The position numbers were made by a program, and so were the translations under genes. From Vibrio cyclitrophicus (GTDB lineage Bacteria > Pseudomonadota > Gammaproteobacteria > Enterobacterales > Vibrionaceae), in the NCBI GenBank assembly GCA_023206055.1, contig CP065367.1, forward strand, positions 620,001-684,000: DNA of 64,000 nucleotides, written 5' to 3'. Under the pieces are notes generated by a model. The model was not told the origin of the DNA, ran no database searches, and worked only from the letters and a program-made list of their open reading frames with translations. Numbering within the stretch: position 1 is the stretch's first letter; each line of letters opens with the position of its first letter. Shown here in pieces: positions 43,167-53,266 of the stretch.

Positions 43167-44078
43167 ATGTTATCCAATCAACTAGAGCGCGCACGTGCCA
43201 TCGATTTACCAACACGAGAAGCGATGCTTCAACGAGCTCCTTCTGTACAACAGTTTTGGGACAGCAATAAGGGTTTGTTCAGCGACGCTTGGAAAGAATG
43301 GGAAGCAAGTGCGGAAGGCAGTCAATTGGATTTCGATGATTCACTGTTAGATGCCCGCCTGCGTGAAGCTGTCAGAGAAGCTTGGCAAGATCCAGAGAAA
43401 GAAATCGCGGTAAAAGACTTACTCGAAGAGATCTCTCCTGGGGTGTTTAAGTTTCAGTTCTTTGATGCTGAACGTCTCGCTGAGTTGCGTGATTACTTGG
43501 AAGCGGTCTCAAATGCTCAAATCCCGCTGCGACCACCATATGGCATAGTGCTTAACCGCGGTGGAGCAATGCTAGACAGCCGTTCTGAAGGTTATTTGGC
43601 AGCGCCAAGTTTCCAAGCGTTTTACCGAGATTTACTCGACAGTTACATGCGCCCTATCGCTCGCTTATTGTTCCCTGAAATCATGGGTTACGATACGCAA
43701 ACTTTTGGGTTCTCGATTCAGTATCAAGCGAACAAAGATACGTCTTTACGCCTGCATACTGATGCGTCTTCTGTCACGCTCAACATTAACGTAAATATGC
43801 CAAATGAAGAGTTTTCAGGGTCAGAACTTAACTTTTATGATCCTGCTACAGGTAAGATGAATGAAACGACATTCACACCCGGTGTCGCTATGATTCATCG
43901 AGGAAACGTTGCCCATGCGGCACTGCCGATAACAAGTGGTGAACGTTCAAACTTGGTATTGTGGTTGTATGGCGATCGTGGACAAATACCACACCACAAT
44001 TCGTCATTAGAACCTATAAATGCGCATCAACGCTGGACGATACCAACCGTGGTACATGATAATTTTGTACCGTTCTAG
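43167..44078 (+). CDS. 2-oxoglutarate/Fe(II)-dependent oxygenase-like protein
   Basis: 303 residues. The double-stranded beta-helix core has a metal-binding HTD (LRLHTDASSVTLNINV), a distal His (AMIHRGNVAHAALP) and an Arg for 2-oxoglutarate (GERSNLVLWLYG). The family hydroxylates proteins or small molecules; the substrate here is unknown. ATG 43167 follows AAGGAG; an in-frame TTG at 43137 lies upstream of that ribosome site and is rejected. Confidence 0.8.
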   Translation: MLSNQLERARAIDLPTREAMLQRAPSVQQFWDSNKGLFSDAWKEWEASAEGSQLDFDDSLLDARLREAVREAWQDPEKEIAVKDLLEEISPGVFKFQFFDAERLAELRDYLEAVSNAQIPLRPPYGIVLNRGGAMLDSRSEGYLAAPSFQAFYRDLLDSYMRPIARLLFPEIMGYDTQTFGFSIQYQANKDTSLRLHTDASSVTLNINVNMPNEEFSGSELNFYDPATGKMNETTFTPGVAMIHRGNVAHAALPITSGERSNLVLWLYGDRGQIPHHNSSLEPINAHQRWTIPTVVHDNFVPF

Positions 44079-44147
44079 ACAGCTTCGTACCATCTTAGAT
44101 GATACAAACTCTCTTAGCCTTTCTCGGCAATTGAGAGAATAAATACA

Positions 44148-44180
44148 AACGCGCCCACCATGGCCATGGTAGGCGCGTTT
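44148..44180. terminator. Bidirectional terminator between convergent genes
   Basis: AAACGCGCC / GGCGCGTTT enclosing a second palindrome (ACCATGG / CCATGGT). It serves both the oxygenase gene and the RND operon. Confidence 0.9.
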
Positions 44181-44220
44181 TAGTTTTCACTTCAATTAAC
44201 TGGTCAATCTATATGGCGAG

Positions 44221-47200
44221 TTATGCGGGTTTCGTTCTCAACCGAGTCAGTATGTCCATCTGTTTTAGATTCGCCATACCAACGTAAGCCACTGGCACTA
44301 AGAACAGTGAGAAGAAGGTTCCGACTGTCAAACCGCCGACTAATACCAAACCAATATTGATTCGACCTAAGGAACCCGGGCCATCCGCCAATGCCAATGG
44401 CAATGAACCGAGGATCATCGTCAGTGAGGTCATCAAAATTGGACGTAACCTTGAACGCGCACTGCTGATCGCCGCTTCTTTCGCACTCGCGCCAGATTTA
44501 CGTTTCTCGTTGGCAAACTCCACCAGCAAAATACCGTGTTTGGTCACGAGACCAACCAGTGTCAGCAATCCTATCTTCGAGTAAATATTCAGGCTTTGAC
44601 CAAATACCGAAAGCGTCAAAATCGCGCCCACAATACACAATGGAACCGTCAGCAAGATTATCATTGGGTCAACAAAGCTTTCAAACTGCGCCGCCAAGAT
44701 CAAGAAGATGAAAATCAACGCCAATACGAACAGCACTTGTGCGCCCGCGGTTGAATCAACCAGATCTTTAACTACGCCATTGAACTCGTAGCTCTGAGCA
44801 GGTTTCAACAGGCTTGGTACCGTGTCATCAATGTATGCCTTCACGTCGCTCGCCGTATATCCGGGCATCAAGTCCGCGGTGATTTCAGCGCTGTCTTTAC
44901 CCATGAACGTCTTGAAATTAGATTCCGATGTCACTTGTTTGATTGATACAAACTGAGATAAAGGAAGCCTTTGACCCGACTGTGAATCCACATACAGCTT
45001 ATCGAGCACCTTGAAATCACCAAGATCACTTCGGTTCACTTGAACTTGAATTGGGTATGTATAACCGTCGTCGGCTTGCAAATCTGCGGCTTTAACAGAA
45101 CCAAGGAACGTCGATAACGCATTGGTTACGTTACCGTAATCAACACCAGACAATACAATCGCATTGCGATCAATCGACAAGTCATAACGTAACTGGTCAC
45201 GCAGCATTGAGTTCTTAATGTTGGTCACGCCCTCGTAATCCTCAAGCGCCTTAACGACTTCGCTCGCGGTTTCAGACAACACAGTGGTATCACGGTTAAC
45301 CGTCGTCAGTTCAAGGATCATGTTGGTTGCAATGTTCAAGTTATCTGCTGAGCGAACCTTGAAAGACATGCCGTAAGCAGAGACTGAACTTTGTGCCTTA
45401 GCGATAAACTCGTTTACCAATTCATCCGCTGATTGATCACGTTCACCCCAAGGTTTCAAAAGAACGTGATTGGTCGGTGTACCTTCAATGTAAGATAGGT
45501 TCGCTTCTACTGAACTATCACCTTTGAACACATTGTTAAGTTGCGCGTTGTTATCTAGATGGTATTGACGGCCAACACCTGTTGGTGGTGTAGAGGTCAC
45601 CTCAACAAAACCGGTATCTTCCGTTGGAAGCAATACTTGAGGCATTTTCCAAACCGCTAAGGCCGATAAAGCGATCAGCACTAAAGCAATACCACTCATC
45701 AGAGCCTTACGATCAAACCATTTGCCTAGCTCTTTGGTGTATAAATCCGATAACACATTCAGTTTCGCATCAACCTTTTGATACCACTTCGCCGGAGTTG
45801 ATACTGGCTTCATTAAGTAAGCACTCATCATTGGTGAGAGCGTTAACGCCACAAATCCAGAGATGATCACCGCTGCTGCAAGCGTGAACGCAAACTGCCT
45901 GAATAGATCGGCGGTTAGGCCTGCCATCAAGCCAATTGGTAAGTAAACAACCGCCAAAGTTAGCGTCATCGCAATCACCGGGAAGACGATCTCTCGACAC
46001 CCTTTAATTGCAGCGTTGAATGGGGTTTCACCCTCTTCGATATGACGGTAGCAGTTTTCAGCCACAACAATCGCATCATCAACCACCAAACCAATGGCGA
46101 GAATGATAGCGAGAATCGTCAGTACGTTGATACTAAACCCAAGTAAATGCATGACGGCAAATACGCCTATCACACACACCGGGATGGTGATGATCGGAAT
46201 TGAAGCAACTCGAAAAGAGCCAAGGAATAGAACCACCACTGCTGAAACCAGAACAATCGCTTCAACTAAAGTCATGAAGCCTTCATCAATTGCGGTTTTA
46301 ATGAAATCCGCTTGGTTGTAGACCATCTTCATCTCAATGCCTTCTGGCAACTGAGGCTGAATCACATCGATTTGTTTCTTAACTTTATTCGCTACTGTGA
46401 CTGGGTTTTCACTTTTTAGCGGTAACACCTGAATCGACATTGCTAAGTTGTCATCGACTCGAAGAATACTCGGGGTTAAGCTTTCTTCTCCCATTTTAAC
46501 TTCTGCAATATCGCCGACACGAATGATCTTGCCGTCATCAACACGGACCACCAAGTCGCGTACATCATCAACGCTGGTTACTTGGTTTACTGGGTTGATG
46601 GAAAAATCTCGAACCTGCCCCTTAATCGTACCCGCAGTAAACGTTGCGTTGTATGAACTCAATGTTCCAACAACATCGGATGCACTCATATTGAGTGCCA
46701 TCATGCGATCCGGTTGCAACCAAACACGCACCGCCTTCTCGCTGCCACCATACGGTCCCCAAATGCCACCCACACCTTGAATATGCTTAAATTGAGGCAC
46801 GACTTGCTGGCTAATGTAGTCGTACATATCTTGCTTAGACATCTTGCCAGTATTCACAAACGTGATGATGTTACTCGGCATACTGGTGTCAGAAGAGTCA
46901 TCCGTGACTGTTGGCTTATCCGTCATGCTCGGCGGGAAATCACCAATCGCTTCGACGCTGCTGCGCAGGTTGTTCATCAAGCTGGTGTATTCGACATCAT
47001 TAATGTCATCTTCAAAGATGATTTTTAGATTACACGTGCCCTCCTGACAGTCCGTCGTCATGGTTTTCACGCTGTCGAGGCCCGTTGCTGCGGTAATAAG
47101 CTTATCTGCCACATTGCGTGACATGAACTCAGCGCTCGCGCCGTTGATCGCCGCGGTTACAGTCGCCGACGGTGTTTTATGTTCTGGGAAATATTGGATC

Positions 47201-47298
47201 GAGAGCTTTTGAAATGACAGTAGGCCAAATAAGACAATTGCGATACTCAGAACTGATGCAAATACAGGGTGCTTAATACAAATCTCAGGAAGCTTCAT
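44221..47298 (-). CDS. RND multidrug efflux pump, inner-membrane component
   Basis: 1025 residues of the HAE1 RND family, with 12 membrane helices in two blocks and large periplasmic loops. The proton-relay region is visible (ILAIGLVVDDAIVVAENC with adjacent Asp residues), as is the second-half ILLTVPLCIVGAILTL. It exports drugs or other amphiphiles with the adaptor encoded upstream and a TolC-like channel elsewhere. It resembles the Vibrio VexGH type by gene order, but I cannot assign the exact orthologue. The adaptor and pump genes overlap by 14 bases. Confidence 0.93.
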   Translation of the reverse strand: MKLPEICIKHPVFASVLSIAIVLFGLLSFQKLSIQYFPEHKTPSATVTAAINGASAEFMSRNVADKLITAATGLDSVKTMTTDCQEGTCNLKIIFEDDINDVEYTSLMNNLRSSVEAIGDFPPSMTDKPTVTDDSSDTSMPSNIITFVNTGKMSKQDMYDYISQQVVPQFKHIQGVGGIWGPYGGSEKAVRVWLQPDRMMALNMSASDVVGTLSSYNATFTAGTIKGQVRDFSINPVNQVTSVDDVRDLVVRVDDGKIIRVGDIAEVKMGEESLTPSILRVDDNLAMSIQVLPLKSENPVTVANKVKKQIDVIQPQLPEGIEMKMVYNQADFIKTAIDEGFMTLVEAIVLVSAVVVLFLGSFRVASIPIITIPVCVIGVFAVMHLLGFSINVLTILAIILAIGLVVDDAIVVAENCYRHIEEGETPFNAAIKGCREIVFPVIAMTLTLAVVYLPIGLMAGLTADLFRQFAFTLAAAVIISGFVALTLSPMMSAYLMKPVSTPAKWYQKVDAKLNVLSDLYTKELGKWFDRKALMSGIALVLIALSALAVWKMPQVLLPTEDTGFVEVTSTPPTGVGRQYHLDNNAQLNNVFKGDSSVEANLSYIEGTPTNHVLLKPWGERDQSADELVNEFIAKAQSSVSAYGMSFKVRSADNLNIATNMILELTTVNRDTTVLSETASEVVKALEDYEGVTNIKNSMLRDQLRYDLSIDRNAIVLSGVDYGNVTNALSTFLGSVKAADLQADDGYTYPIQVQVNRSDLGDFKVLDKLYVDSQSGQRLPLSQFVSIKQVTSESNFKTFMGKDSAEITADLMPGYTASDVKAYIDDTVPSLLKPAQSYEFNGVVKDLVDSTAGAQVLFVLALIFIFLILAAQFESFVDPMIILLTVPLCIVGAILTLSVFGQSLNIYSKIGLLTLVGLVTKHGILLVEFANEKRKSGASAKEAAISSARSRLRPILMTSLTMILGSLPLALADGPGSLGRINIGLVLVGGLTVGTFFSLFLVPVAYVGMANLKQMDILTRLRTKPA

Positions 47299-48568
47299 TC
47301 AGATTCTCCTTCGTTACAGCTTCCTTGCTTAGTGTTTCCTTGCTTTGAGTTTCGCTTACTGATTTCTCAACAGTCGAGCTTGTTTCTGCTTGCTCGCTGT
47401 TTTCGGTGATCGCTTCGTCTACACCTTTCGATGCTTCCGTCCAATCAACCGAAGGTTCAATCGGATGCGGTTGAGCCAGCTGAGCGTTCTCTTTGCTTGT
47501 CGGTTCAGTTATTAGCTCAACGGTTTTCTGTTCAGCATTTGGGTTCATGACCTTAACCAACGACGCTTTCTTGAGGTTCTGCTGTCCCGTCACCACGACG
47601 TCATCACCAAGCTTCAAGCCTTTTTCTACAACAACGTAGCCGTCGTTAGTATTCACGCCTAATTCGACAATGCGTTGATCGATCTTTTCACCATTCACGA
47701 CCCAAACAAAGCGCTCTGTATCTTTGGCTTGAACGGAGTTTTGAGAAACCACCATCTGCGTTGAATCTTCGCTGGTCATCTGACTTACTTTGGCAAACAT
47801 ACCCGGAACTAAGCGATGCTCTGGGTTAGTCACGTGCGCGTGCACCTCTACACGGCCTGAGCTCTCGTCCACCGCTGGCGCAATGTAATCCACCACGCCA
47901 GAAAACGCTTCATCAACAAATGCATCAACTTGGATGGAAACATTCTGCCCAAGCTTTGCGTTGCCCAAATCCGACTGTCCAATGGAATACTGAACTTCGA
48001 CAGGATCGAGTTTGATCAAACTGACCAACGCGGTTGCGCTATCAATCTTACTGCCCACTGAGTGAGTGAAGTTAGTTAGCTGCCCATCAAATGGCGCTAC
48101 CAATAAATAGTCATTCATCAGCGCTTCTTTCTGACGGAAATCAGCTGCGGCTAGGTTCGCCTGTTCGCCCAGTTCTTCCACATCTTGTTGAGACATCGAG
48201 TCAGGCTGTTTCTTCAGTAATTCTTGTACACGCTTTAATTTCGACTTTGCTAACGCTAGAGAGCTTCTTGCTTTGTCTAAATCGGCTTTCGCTTTGGTAT
48301 TGTCCAACTGGGCGATCAGTTCGCCTTTTTTAACTGGATCTCCATCTTTGAAATGGATATTAAGAATTTTGTCGGAGGCACTAAATGTCAATGCAGCAGA
48401 ATCCGTTGCCCTGATTTTGCCAACCTCGTTGATTGAAGAAGTGAAGGCTTGTTTGTGCGCTTTTTCGATAGTCACAGGAATTAAGTTTGAGTCTTGGGCA
48501 AACGATGGAGAGATATGTAAGGCAAACAGTGCCAAACAGATTGTTTTACTAAGCTTTGTAAATTTCAT
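47285..48568 (-). CDS. RND efflux periplasmic adaptor (membrane fusion protein)
   Basis: 427 residues: signal peptide (SFAQ), biotinyl/lipoyl-like and coiled-coil hairpin region (about 75-150, KADLDKARSSLALAKSKLKRVQELL), then beta-barrel and membrane-proximal domains. It bridges the RND pump to the outer-membrane channel. The last ~85 residues are an unusual Ser/Thr/Glu/Lys-rich tail (SKETLSKEAVTKENLNEAS at the end) beyond the normal family length. No lipobox is present. First gene of the two-gene operon. Confidence 0.92.
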   Translation of the reverse strand: MKFTKLSKTICLALFALHISPSFAQDSNLIPVTIEKAHKQAFTSSINEVGKIRATDSAALTFSASDKILNIHFKDGDPVKKGELIAQLDNTKAKADLDKARSSLALAKSKLKRVQELLKKQPDSMSQQDVEELGEQANLAAADFRQKEALMNDYLLVAPFDGQLTNFTHSVGSKIDSATALVSLIKLDPVEVQYSIGQSDLGNAKLGQNVSIQVDAFVDEAFSGVVDYIAPAVDESSGRVEVHAHVTNPEHRLVPGMFAKVSQMTSEDSTQMVVSQNSVQAKDTERFVWVVNGEKIDQRIVELGVNTNDGYVVVEKGLKLGDDVVVTGQQNLKKASLVKVMNPNAEQKTVELITEPTSKENAQLAQPHPIEPSVDWTEASKGVDEAITENSEQAETSSTVEKSVSETQSKETLSKEAVTKENLNEAS

Positions 48569-48681
48569 TTTTAATAACCATAACCGTTGAATTCGTCTGA
48601 ATTAAAACGTTTTTCTAAGCAGCTATTTCTTACTTAATGAGCTTCCAGCTATTTAAATAATGCTAAAACAGCTAATAATGA

Positions 48682-48710
48682 GAAAAGGGCTCAACTCACT
48701 GTCGAGCCCT
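48682..48710 (-). terminator. Terminator of the volA-fadL operon
   Basis: On the minus strand AGGGCTC / GAGCCCT followed by TTTTCTC. Confidence 0.7.
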
Positions 48711-48762
48711 GCAATTTTTATATGATTCCTAAATTTTTACGTTCTGAACTCCAAAGTAAAAG

Positions 48763-49956
48763 TTAAAAACGATGCTGATACTGAACACCGATCAAGAGAG
48801 CATCGGCAGTCACATCAGCAGTTATATTGGAACTCGTTCCTGGGATCGTCGTCAGGCTTTCGTCAATATCTTGTGATTCTCCGATGATAAATCCGACACC
48901 AATGTCCACAGAACTGGCAGCCGTGAAGTTATATGTCCCTCCGACCGTGAGCCAATGACGGTTAACATCAGGAATAGATAACGATGTAAGTTCATCAGTT
49001 GGGGAAATGTCGTACATATAACCCGCTCTCAGAATGATCTCTTTTGACATGGTGTAAGTGCCACCAACCGAAACGTGTCCCGCATCTTTCCATTGGTATT
49101 CTTTAATAGAATCGTCATAAGAATCAGACGTTAACGAATCAAATTCAGACCAATTCACCCACTGCAAGCTGTAGTGGAAAGCCCATTGTTCGTTGAGTTG
49201 GTGCCACCCAGAAAACTCGAGTGTGTCTGGTAACGGAACATCCATCTTGTCGGCAGGGACACCACCTTTAGTAATGTCACCTTCCACTTCGATATCTGGA
49301 CTGTAACGGTAAGTAATACCAAACTTGTTATGTTCATTGACTTGATAGGTCGCACCAACGTTAGCCCCCAAACCGAAACCATCGGCATCTACGTTTAACA
49401 AGTTTTGGCGGTATATTTCGCCCTCACCGTAAATAACATCTAGCCCTATGCCCAAATTGATTTTTTTAGACAACTCGTAAGCCACAGCGAAACCCACATT
49501 GATACTGGAAAGCGCCGTTTTTCCTCCAAACTCATCCGCTTCGAACGAGTTATCAAATTCTACGTCGGTACCAAAATTAGAGTGCACCGTCGCTCCCAGA
49601 GTGAACTTAGAACCTTCGATTGGATGTACATAATGAATGTTCGGAACTAATGTCCCTGCGTCTAATGATTGGTCATCTAACATTTCAGTATCACCAATCA
49701 TTGGTGTGTAGCTAACGCTAGACACATCAATACCACTATCGATATAGATAGCGCCGACAGAGAGTGTTGGTTGCTCGATGTAAGCCATCGCAGCGCTGTT
49801 TTTAGCAACAATTGCCGCGCTATCTGCCATCACTGCATCACCGGCGAATGCACGACCTAACCCGGTTGCAGACTGCGCGTTAAGTTGAAAGCCAGCCGCA
49901 TTAGTCAGGCAAGGGACAAGAGCAGCGGCAGTGCTCAGTAAGAATTTATTCTTCAT
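48763..49956 (-). CDS. fadL: FadL-family long-chain fatty acid porin
   Basis: 397 residues with a signal peptide (TNA-A), the FadL N-terminal hatch (GFQLNAQSATGLGRAFAGDA), and a 14-strand barrel ending in QYQHRF. It carries fatty acids across the outer membrane. It overlaps the end of volA by 11 bases, so the two are translationally coupled: VolA releases fatty acids from lysophospholipids at the surface and this porin takes them in. The same pairing is known in V. cholerae. Confidence 0.92.
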   Translation of the reverse strand: MKNKFLLSTAAALVPCLTNAAGFQLNAQSATGLGRAFAGDAVMADSAAIVAKNSAAMAYIEQPTLSVGAIYIDSGIDVSSVSYTPMIGDTEMLDDQSLDAGTLVPNIHYVHPIEGSKFTLGATVHSNFGTDVEFDNSFEADEFGGKTALSSINVGFAVAYELSKKINLGIGLDVIYGEGEIYRQNLLNVDADGFGLGANVGATYQVNEHNKFGITYRYSPDIEVEGDITKGGVPADKMDVPLPDTLEFSGWHQLNEQWAFHYSLQWVNWSEFDSLTSDSYDDSIKEYQWKDAGHVSVGGTYTMSKEIILRAGYMYDISPTDELTSLSIPDVNRHWLTVGGTYNFTAASSVDIGVGFIIGESQDIDESLTTIPGTSSNITADVTADALLIGVQYQHRF

Positions 49957-52162
49957 CTTGAGGCACCTCGGTTTCGATGTGATCTTCGTTATTAATGACG
50001 ACTACTGCACCGTCACTCATTACCATAGAAGCAACGGCAATTTGTTGAGTGTCCACCGCTTCACGAACGTCTGACATGTTTTCACCTGGTGTGCCCGGTA
50101 AGCCATTTTCATCAACGGGACCTTCATAGGGGAACAGATACGTACCATGCCCGCCGGTTGTGGTTCGTACTGCTCCACGCTTTTCGTCAATATTTTCTGA
50201 GGTACCTGTTATTGGGTCTAAGCCAAGCGCAGTAATCAGTGGTTCAGTACCAGTACGAATGTTATCTGGCGCGGTATTCGGAATTACGCTATCTGGGACG
50301 TAATCAACACCAACGTCACAAGTCTCCCCGCAATCTCCAACGGCAGCTAACAAAAGAGTTGGTTGCTGAGCAGCGACTTGGCGAGAGATAAAGCTCGCAG
50401 GGTCAGCACTATCAATTGTTGCTTGGACCCCTTGTTTAAGGTCTGTCACAACTAAATCGAAGATGTCATTCTCTAGCTGGCTGACAAGAAGCGCGTTATC
50501 AGATGAAAGCTCTACAAACTCACGAAGCGCTTCAATGCACTGCTGATTCGTTGCTTCTGTTGTACATGTATCTGGTATCACCGTTTCAGCAATGCCACGC
50601 TGAACATCCGGAGACTTCTTAACACCTTCAGACATTTCAGGGCCTAAGGTTTGAGAGGACAGAACCAAGTTAGTTAGCCCCTGCCCCGGAACAACAAAGT
50701 TTACAGTGTTGAAAGTAAAGTCTGAGTTAGCCGTAAGTGCTCGAGACGCTTGACTGAATTCACTTACCATCACCGACATGATTCCTCCCAACGATTGCCC
50801 AATTAAGTGGACATCATCTCTTTTCACCCAAGCTTCTTGGCTTAGCGCATAACGAAGACCCAGAAAGTCAGAAACAGACTGCTGGAGGTTAGAACGAAGT
50901 GCCAAAGGGGAATCAATATTAATAAAGAACGCCTTGTCTGCTCTAGCACTAATCTCTACCCCTTTCTCTGGCCCCCCACCGTCTGGATCGGTATTGTCAT
51001 AGCGCATTCTTTCCCCGTGATATGGCATATCGATAGCAACAACGGCATAGCCTTTTTTTGTGTACTCGGCTGCCATCAAAGAAGCAGTGCCGCGCTCTGC
51101 AGTAACACCGTGGATAAATATCGCAGTCGGGAAACCGATCGATGTACCTTTCGGTCGAGGTGTATCGGAATAATTGGGTAAATAGATATCAGCAGTTATA
51201 TCGAGGAATTCGACTAATTTTGGCTCTGGCATCTCGGCTGTTGGGAAACCACCATCTTGATTCGTAATCCATTCATATAAAGGAGGACAATTTTCTTTCG
51301 GATCAAACTCATCAACAAGGCACTCGGACTCTCGAGCCTGAGTAAAAGGTAAATATGACGGTATTCTTAACTTCTTAGAATACTGATTGTAATCCCCATT
51401 AAACTCTCGAACCGTTTCATAACCATCTAAGAACCTAGTATTAAATTTGACGTGGTTATCCCTCATCGCATCCAAGGGAGCATAAGAACTTTGAGTTTTA
51501 AATTGCGCGGCATATACAGGAATACCCTTATCTGGATATAACGCATAATATGAATCAATAGCGCTCAATACTTGCTCTTGAAGCACTTCTTCTTTTTCGT
51601 TATTTAATGGAACTTCTGAATAAATCAAATCATCAAAGCTAGCATCTGCTTTTAAAGGCTCATTAAATTCAGTTTTTACCCCATCCGTTACTACAATCGA
51701 ATAAGTACGACTCTCAGCTAAGCCTGATTCACATTGAATTTTAATATTGGAACCATCAGCGGATATTTGAGTGACAACTTCTTCGCCTGTTAGGTCATCA
51801 ATTAATACAACATTCCCGGCTAAGGTTTCGTTATTGAGTGGATAACGTTTGTCCGAATTAACACTTTGTAGAGGAATTAAAATCGGTTCCGCACAAAGTC
51901 CCCAACCGTCTAGGGCTGCGTATGAATTGTTGTAGTCCTGATAATAAGCATCATTGGTCGATGACATTGCGGCAACTTCTTCACCGACTCCTGATATTGT
52001 TCCATCGTCGTCATACCCATACCCATCGTTTGGTTTTGGTAATTCATTAATGTTGTAGGGAACCAATACCGAAACGGCCTCTTGAGTCGAGTCTTCAGAC
52101 TGACAGCCGAGTAAGGCAAGCGTAATTAGTCCACATATATATGGCTTATTGAATTCTTTCAA
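49946..52162 (-). CDS. volA: VolA, surface lipoprotein lysophospholipase
   Basis: 738 residues. With TTG 52162 as start the protein opens with a compact lipoprotein signal (YICGLITLALLGC), and AAGGAG lies five bases before this TTG. The alternative ATG at 52204 would add 14 residues that encode that ribosome site. The C-terminal half is an alpha/beta hydrolase: AIDMPYHGERM, and the nucleophile motif LIGQSLGGIMSVM. The N-terminal half contains lipase-associated domains. VolA in Vibrio cleaves lysophosphatidylcholine outside the cell for growth on host or algal lipids. Confidence 0.92.
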   Translation of the reverse strand: MKEFNKPYICGLITLALLGCQSEDSTQEAVSVLVPYNINELPKPNDGYGYDDDGTISGVGEEVAAMSSTNDAYYQDYNNSYAALDGWGLCAEPILIPLQSVNSDKRYPLNNETLAGNVVLIDDLTGEEVVTQISADGSNIKIQCESGLAESRTYSIVVTDGVKTEFNEPLKADASFDDLIYSEVPLNNEKEEVLQEQVLSAIDSYYALYPDKGIPVYAAQFKTQSSYAPLDAMRDNHVKFNTRFLDGYETVREFNGDYNQYSKKLRIPSYLPFTQARESECLVDEFDPKENCPPLYEWITNQDGGFPTAEMPEPKLVEFLDITADIYLPNYSDTPRPKGTSIGFPTAIFIHGVTAERGTASLMAAEYTKKGYAVVAIDMPYHGERMRYDNTDPDGGGPEKGVEISARADKAFFINIDSPLALRSNLQQSVSDFLGLRYALSQEAWVKRDDVHLIGQSLGGIMSVMVSEFSQASRALTANSDFTFNTVNFVVPGQGLTNLVLSSQTLGPEMSEGVKKSPDVQRGIAETVIPDTCTTEATNQQCIEALREFVELSSDNALLVSQLENDIFDLVVTDLKQGVQATIDSADPASFISRQVAAQQPTLLLAAVGDCGETCDVGVDYVPDSVIPNTAPDNIRTGTEPLITALGLDPITGTSENIDEKRGAVRTTTGGHGTYLFPYEGPVDENGLPGTPGENMSDVREAVDTQQIAVASMVMSDGAVVVINNEDHIETEVPQDEE

Positions 52163-52549
52163 AACAGCTCCTTCGTAGCTTTCGCATTTAACTGGTGTGG
52201 TCATGCGATTTATCGTTATTTGAGTTGCCGATTGAGTCGGAGGTAAGTTCGACTTTTATTTGTAGAGAGCAAGGCAACACGAAATTGGAATGACACGTTG
52301 ATAGAACTACGTAAGAAATCTGAGCAATTAACCCACACCCACTAAATCAGCGTCACCCGTTAATGATCCAATAGCTACTAACAGCAAGCACCTGAAACCG
52401 CATGAAACAACCTCAAAAAGGTATATAAGGAAATCTAATTATCTTAATAATCAACATAAATTCAGATACTTAAACATCAAAGACGATGAAGTCAGCAAGT
52501 TTATATTTGTTGTGAGATTTGTTATATTTAGGTTAGAAGGCTTATAACA
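52163..52549. other. Divergent control region between volA and the ToxR-like gene
   Basis: About 390 AT-rich bases with no coding frame. It should hold the promoters of volA-fadL and of the divergent regulator pair; no specific operator was recognised. Confidence 0.5.
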
Positions 52550-53266
52550 ATGAGAACCCAGATGTCTGCTGAATTTATTATCAATGATGATATACAGGTC
52601 AATTTAGAAGAGAGTGAAATCCATCACTTTAAGACGGGCCGTACCTACCCAATAGGCTCTAATGAATCAGAACTACTTAAGTTTTTTATCTCGAGACCCA
52701 ATGAGGTGATCACTCGCCAAGTTCTTATTGAACAGGTGTGGGTGTCTAAAGGCATATACGTTGAAGATGGCAGCCTAATGCAAACCATCTCGATTTGCCG
52801 AAAAGCGTTAGAAGATAAGGGTGGGATGATCATCGTCACTGAGCGCGGTAAAGGATACCGGTTTGCAGGACAAGTGACACAAGACAAAGAACGCGCGCTG
52901 CGTAAAATTCAATCTCAACCAAAACAAGAAACGAAACAACCTGAAGACAGTACAGCGACAGAAAGCTCAACAACCGAGACAGCGGCCGCTACGAAAAATA
53001 CAAACCGTCTATTAGCATTGGTGGCATTATTTGTAGTGACTGCGGGTTTATCCCATTATTTTTTTTCTTATTTAGATAGAAACAGCCTAGGCGAAGATCT
53101 CGTGGGTCAGCATTTTATCTCTTGTAAAATCGAATCCGACGAATTCAATTTTAATGAGTTATTCAACGTGACGCTTTATGAATATAAGGGACGAAACATC
53201 ATCATCGATAATTCAGGAAAATCTCTGAGCTTCCCTGCCGGATTTAAAGGAGTGACTTGTGAATAA
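52550..53266 (+). CDS. ToxR-like membrane-bound transcription activator
   Basis: 238 residues. A winged-helix OmpR-type domain is at 30-108 (PNEVITRQVLIEQVWVSKGIYVEDGSLMQTISICRKALE, ending in TERGKGYRF). A Gln/Thr/Glu-rich linker (111-150), one membrane helix (153-174) and a short periplasmic domain (175-238) with two Cys (192 and 237) follow. This is the ToxR/VtrA layout: DNA binding inside, sensing outside, without phosphorylation. The next gene overlaps it by 8 bases, as toxS follows toxR. It is divergent from volA-fadL and is a candidate regulator of that operon. Confidence 0.85.
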   Translation: MRTQMSAEFIINDDIQVNLEESEIHHFKTGRTYPIGSNESELLKFFISRPNEVITRQVLIEQVWVSKGIYVEDGSLMQTISICRKALEDKGGMIIVTERGKGYRFAGQVTQDKERALRKIQSQPKQETKQPEDSTATESSTTETAAATKNTNRLLALVALFVVTAGLSHYFFSYLDRNSLGEDLVGQHFISCKIESDEFNFNELFNVTLYEYKGRNIIIDNSGKSLSFPAGFKGVTCE

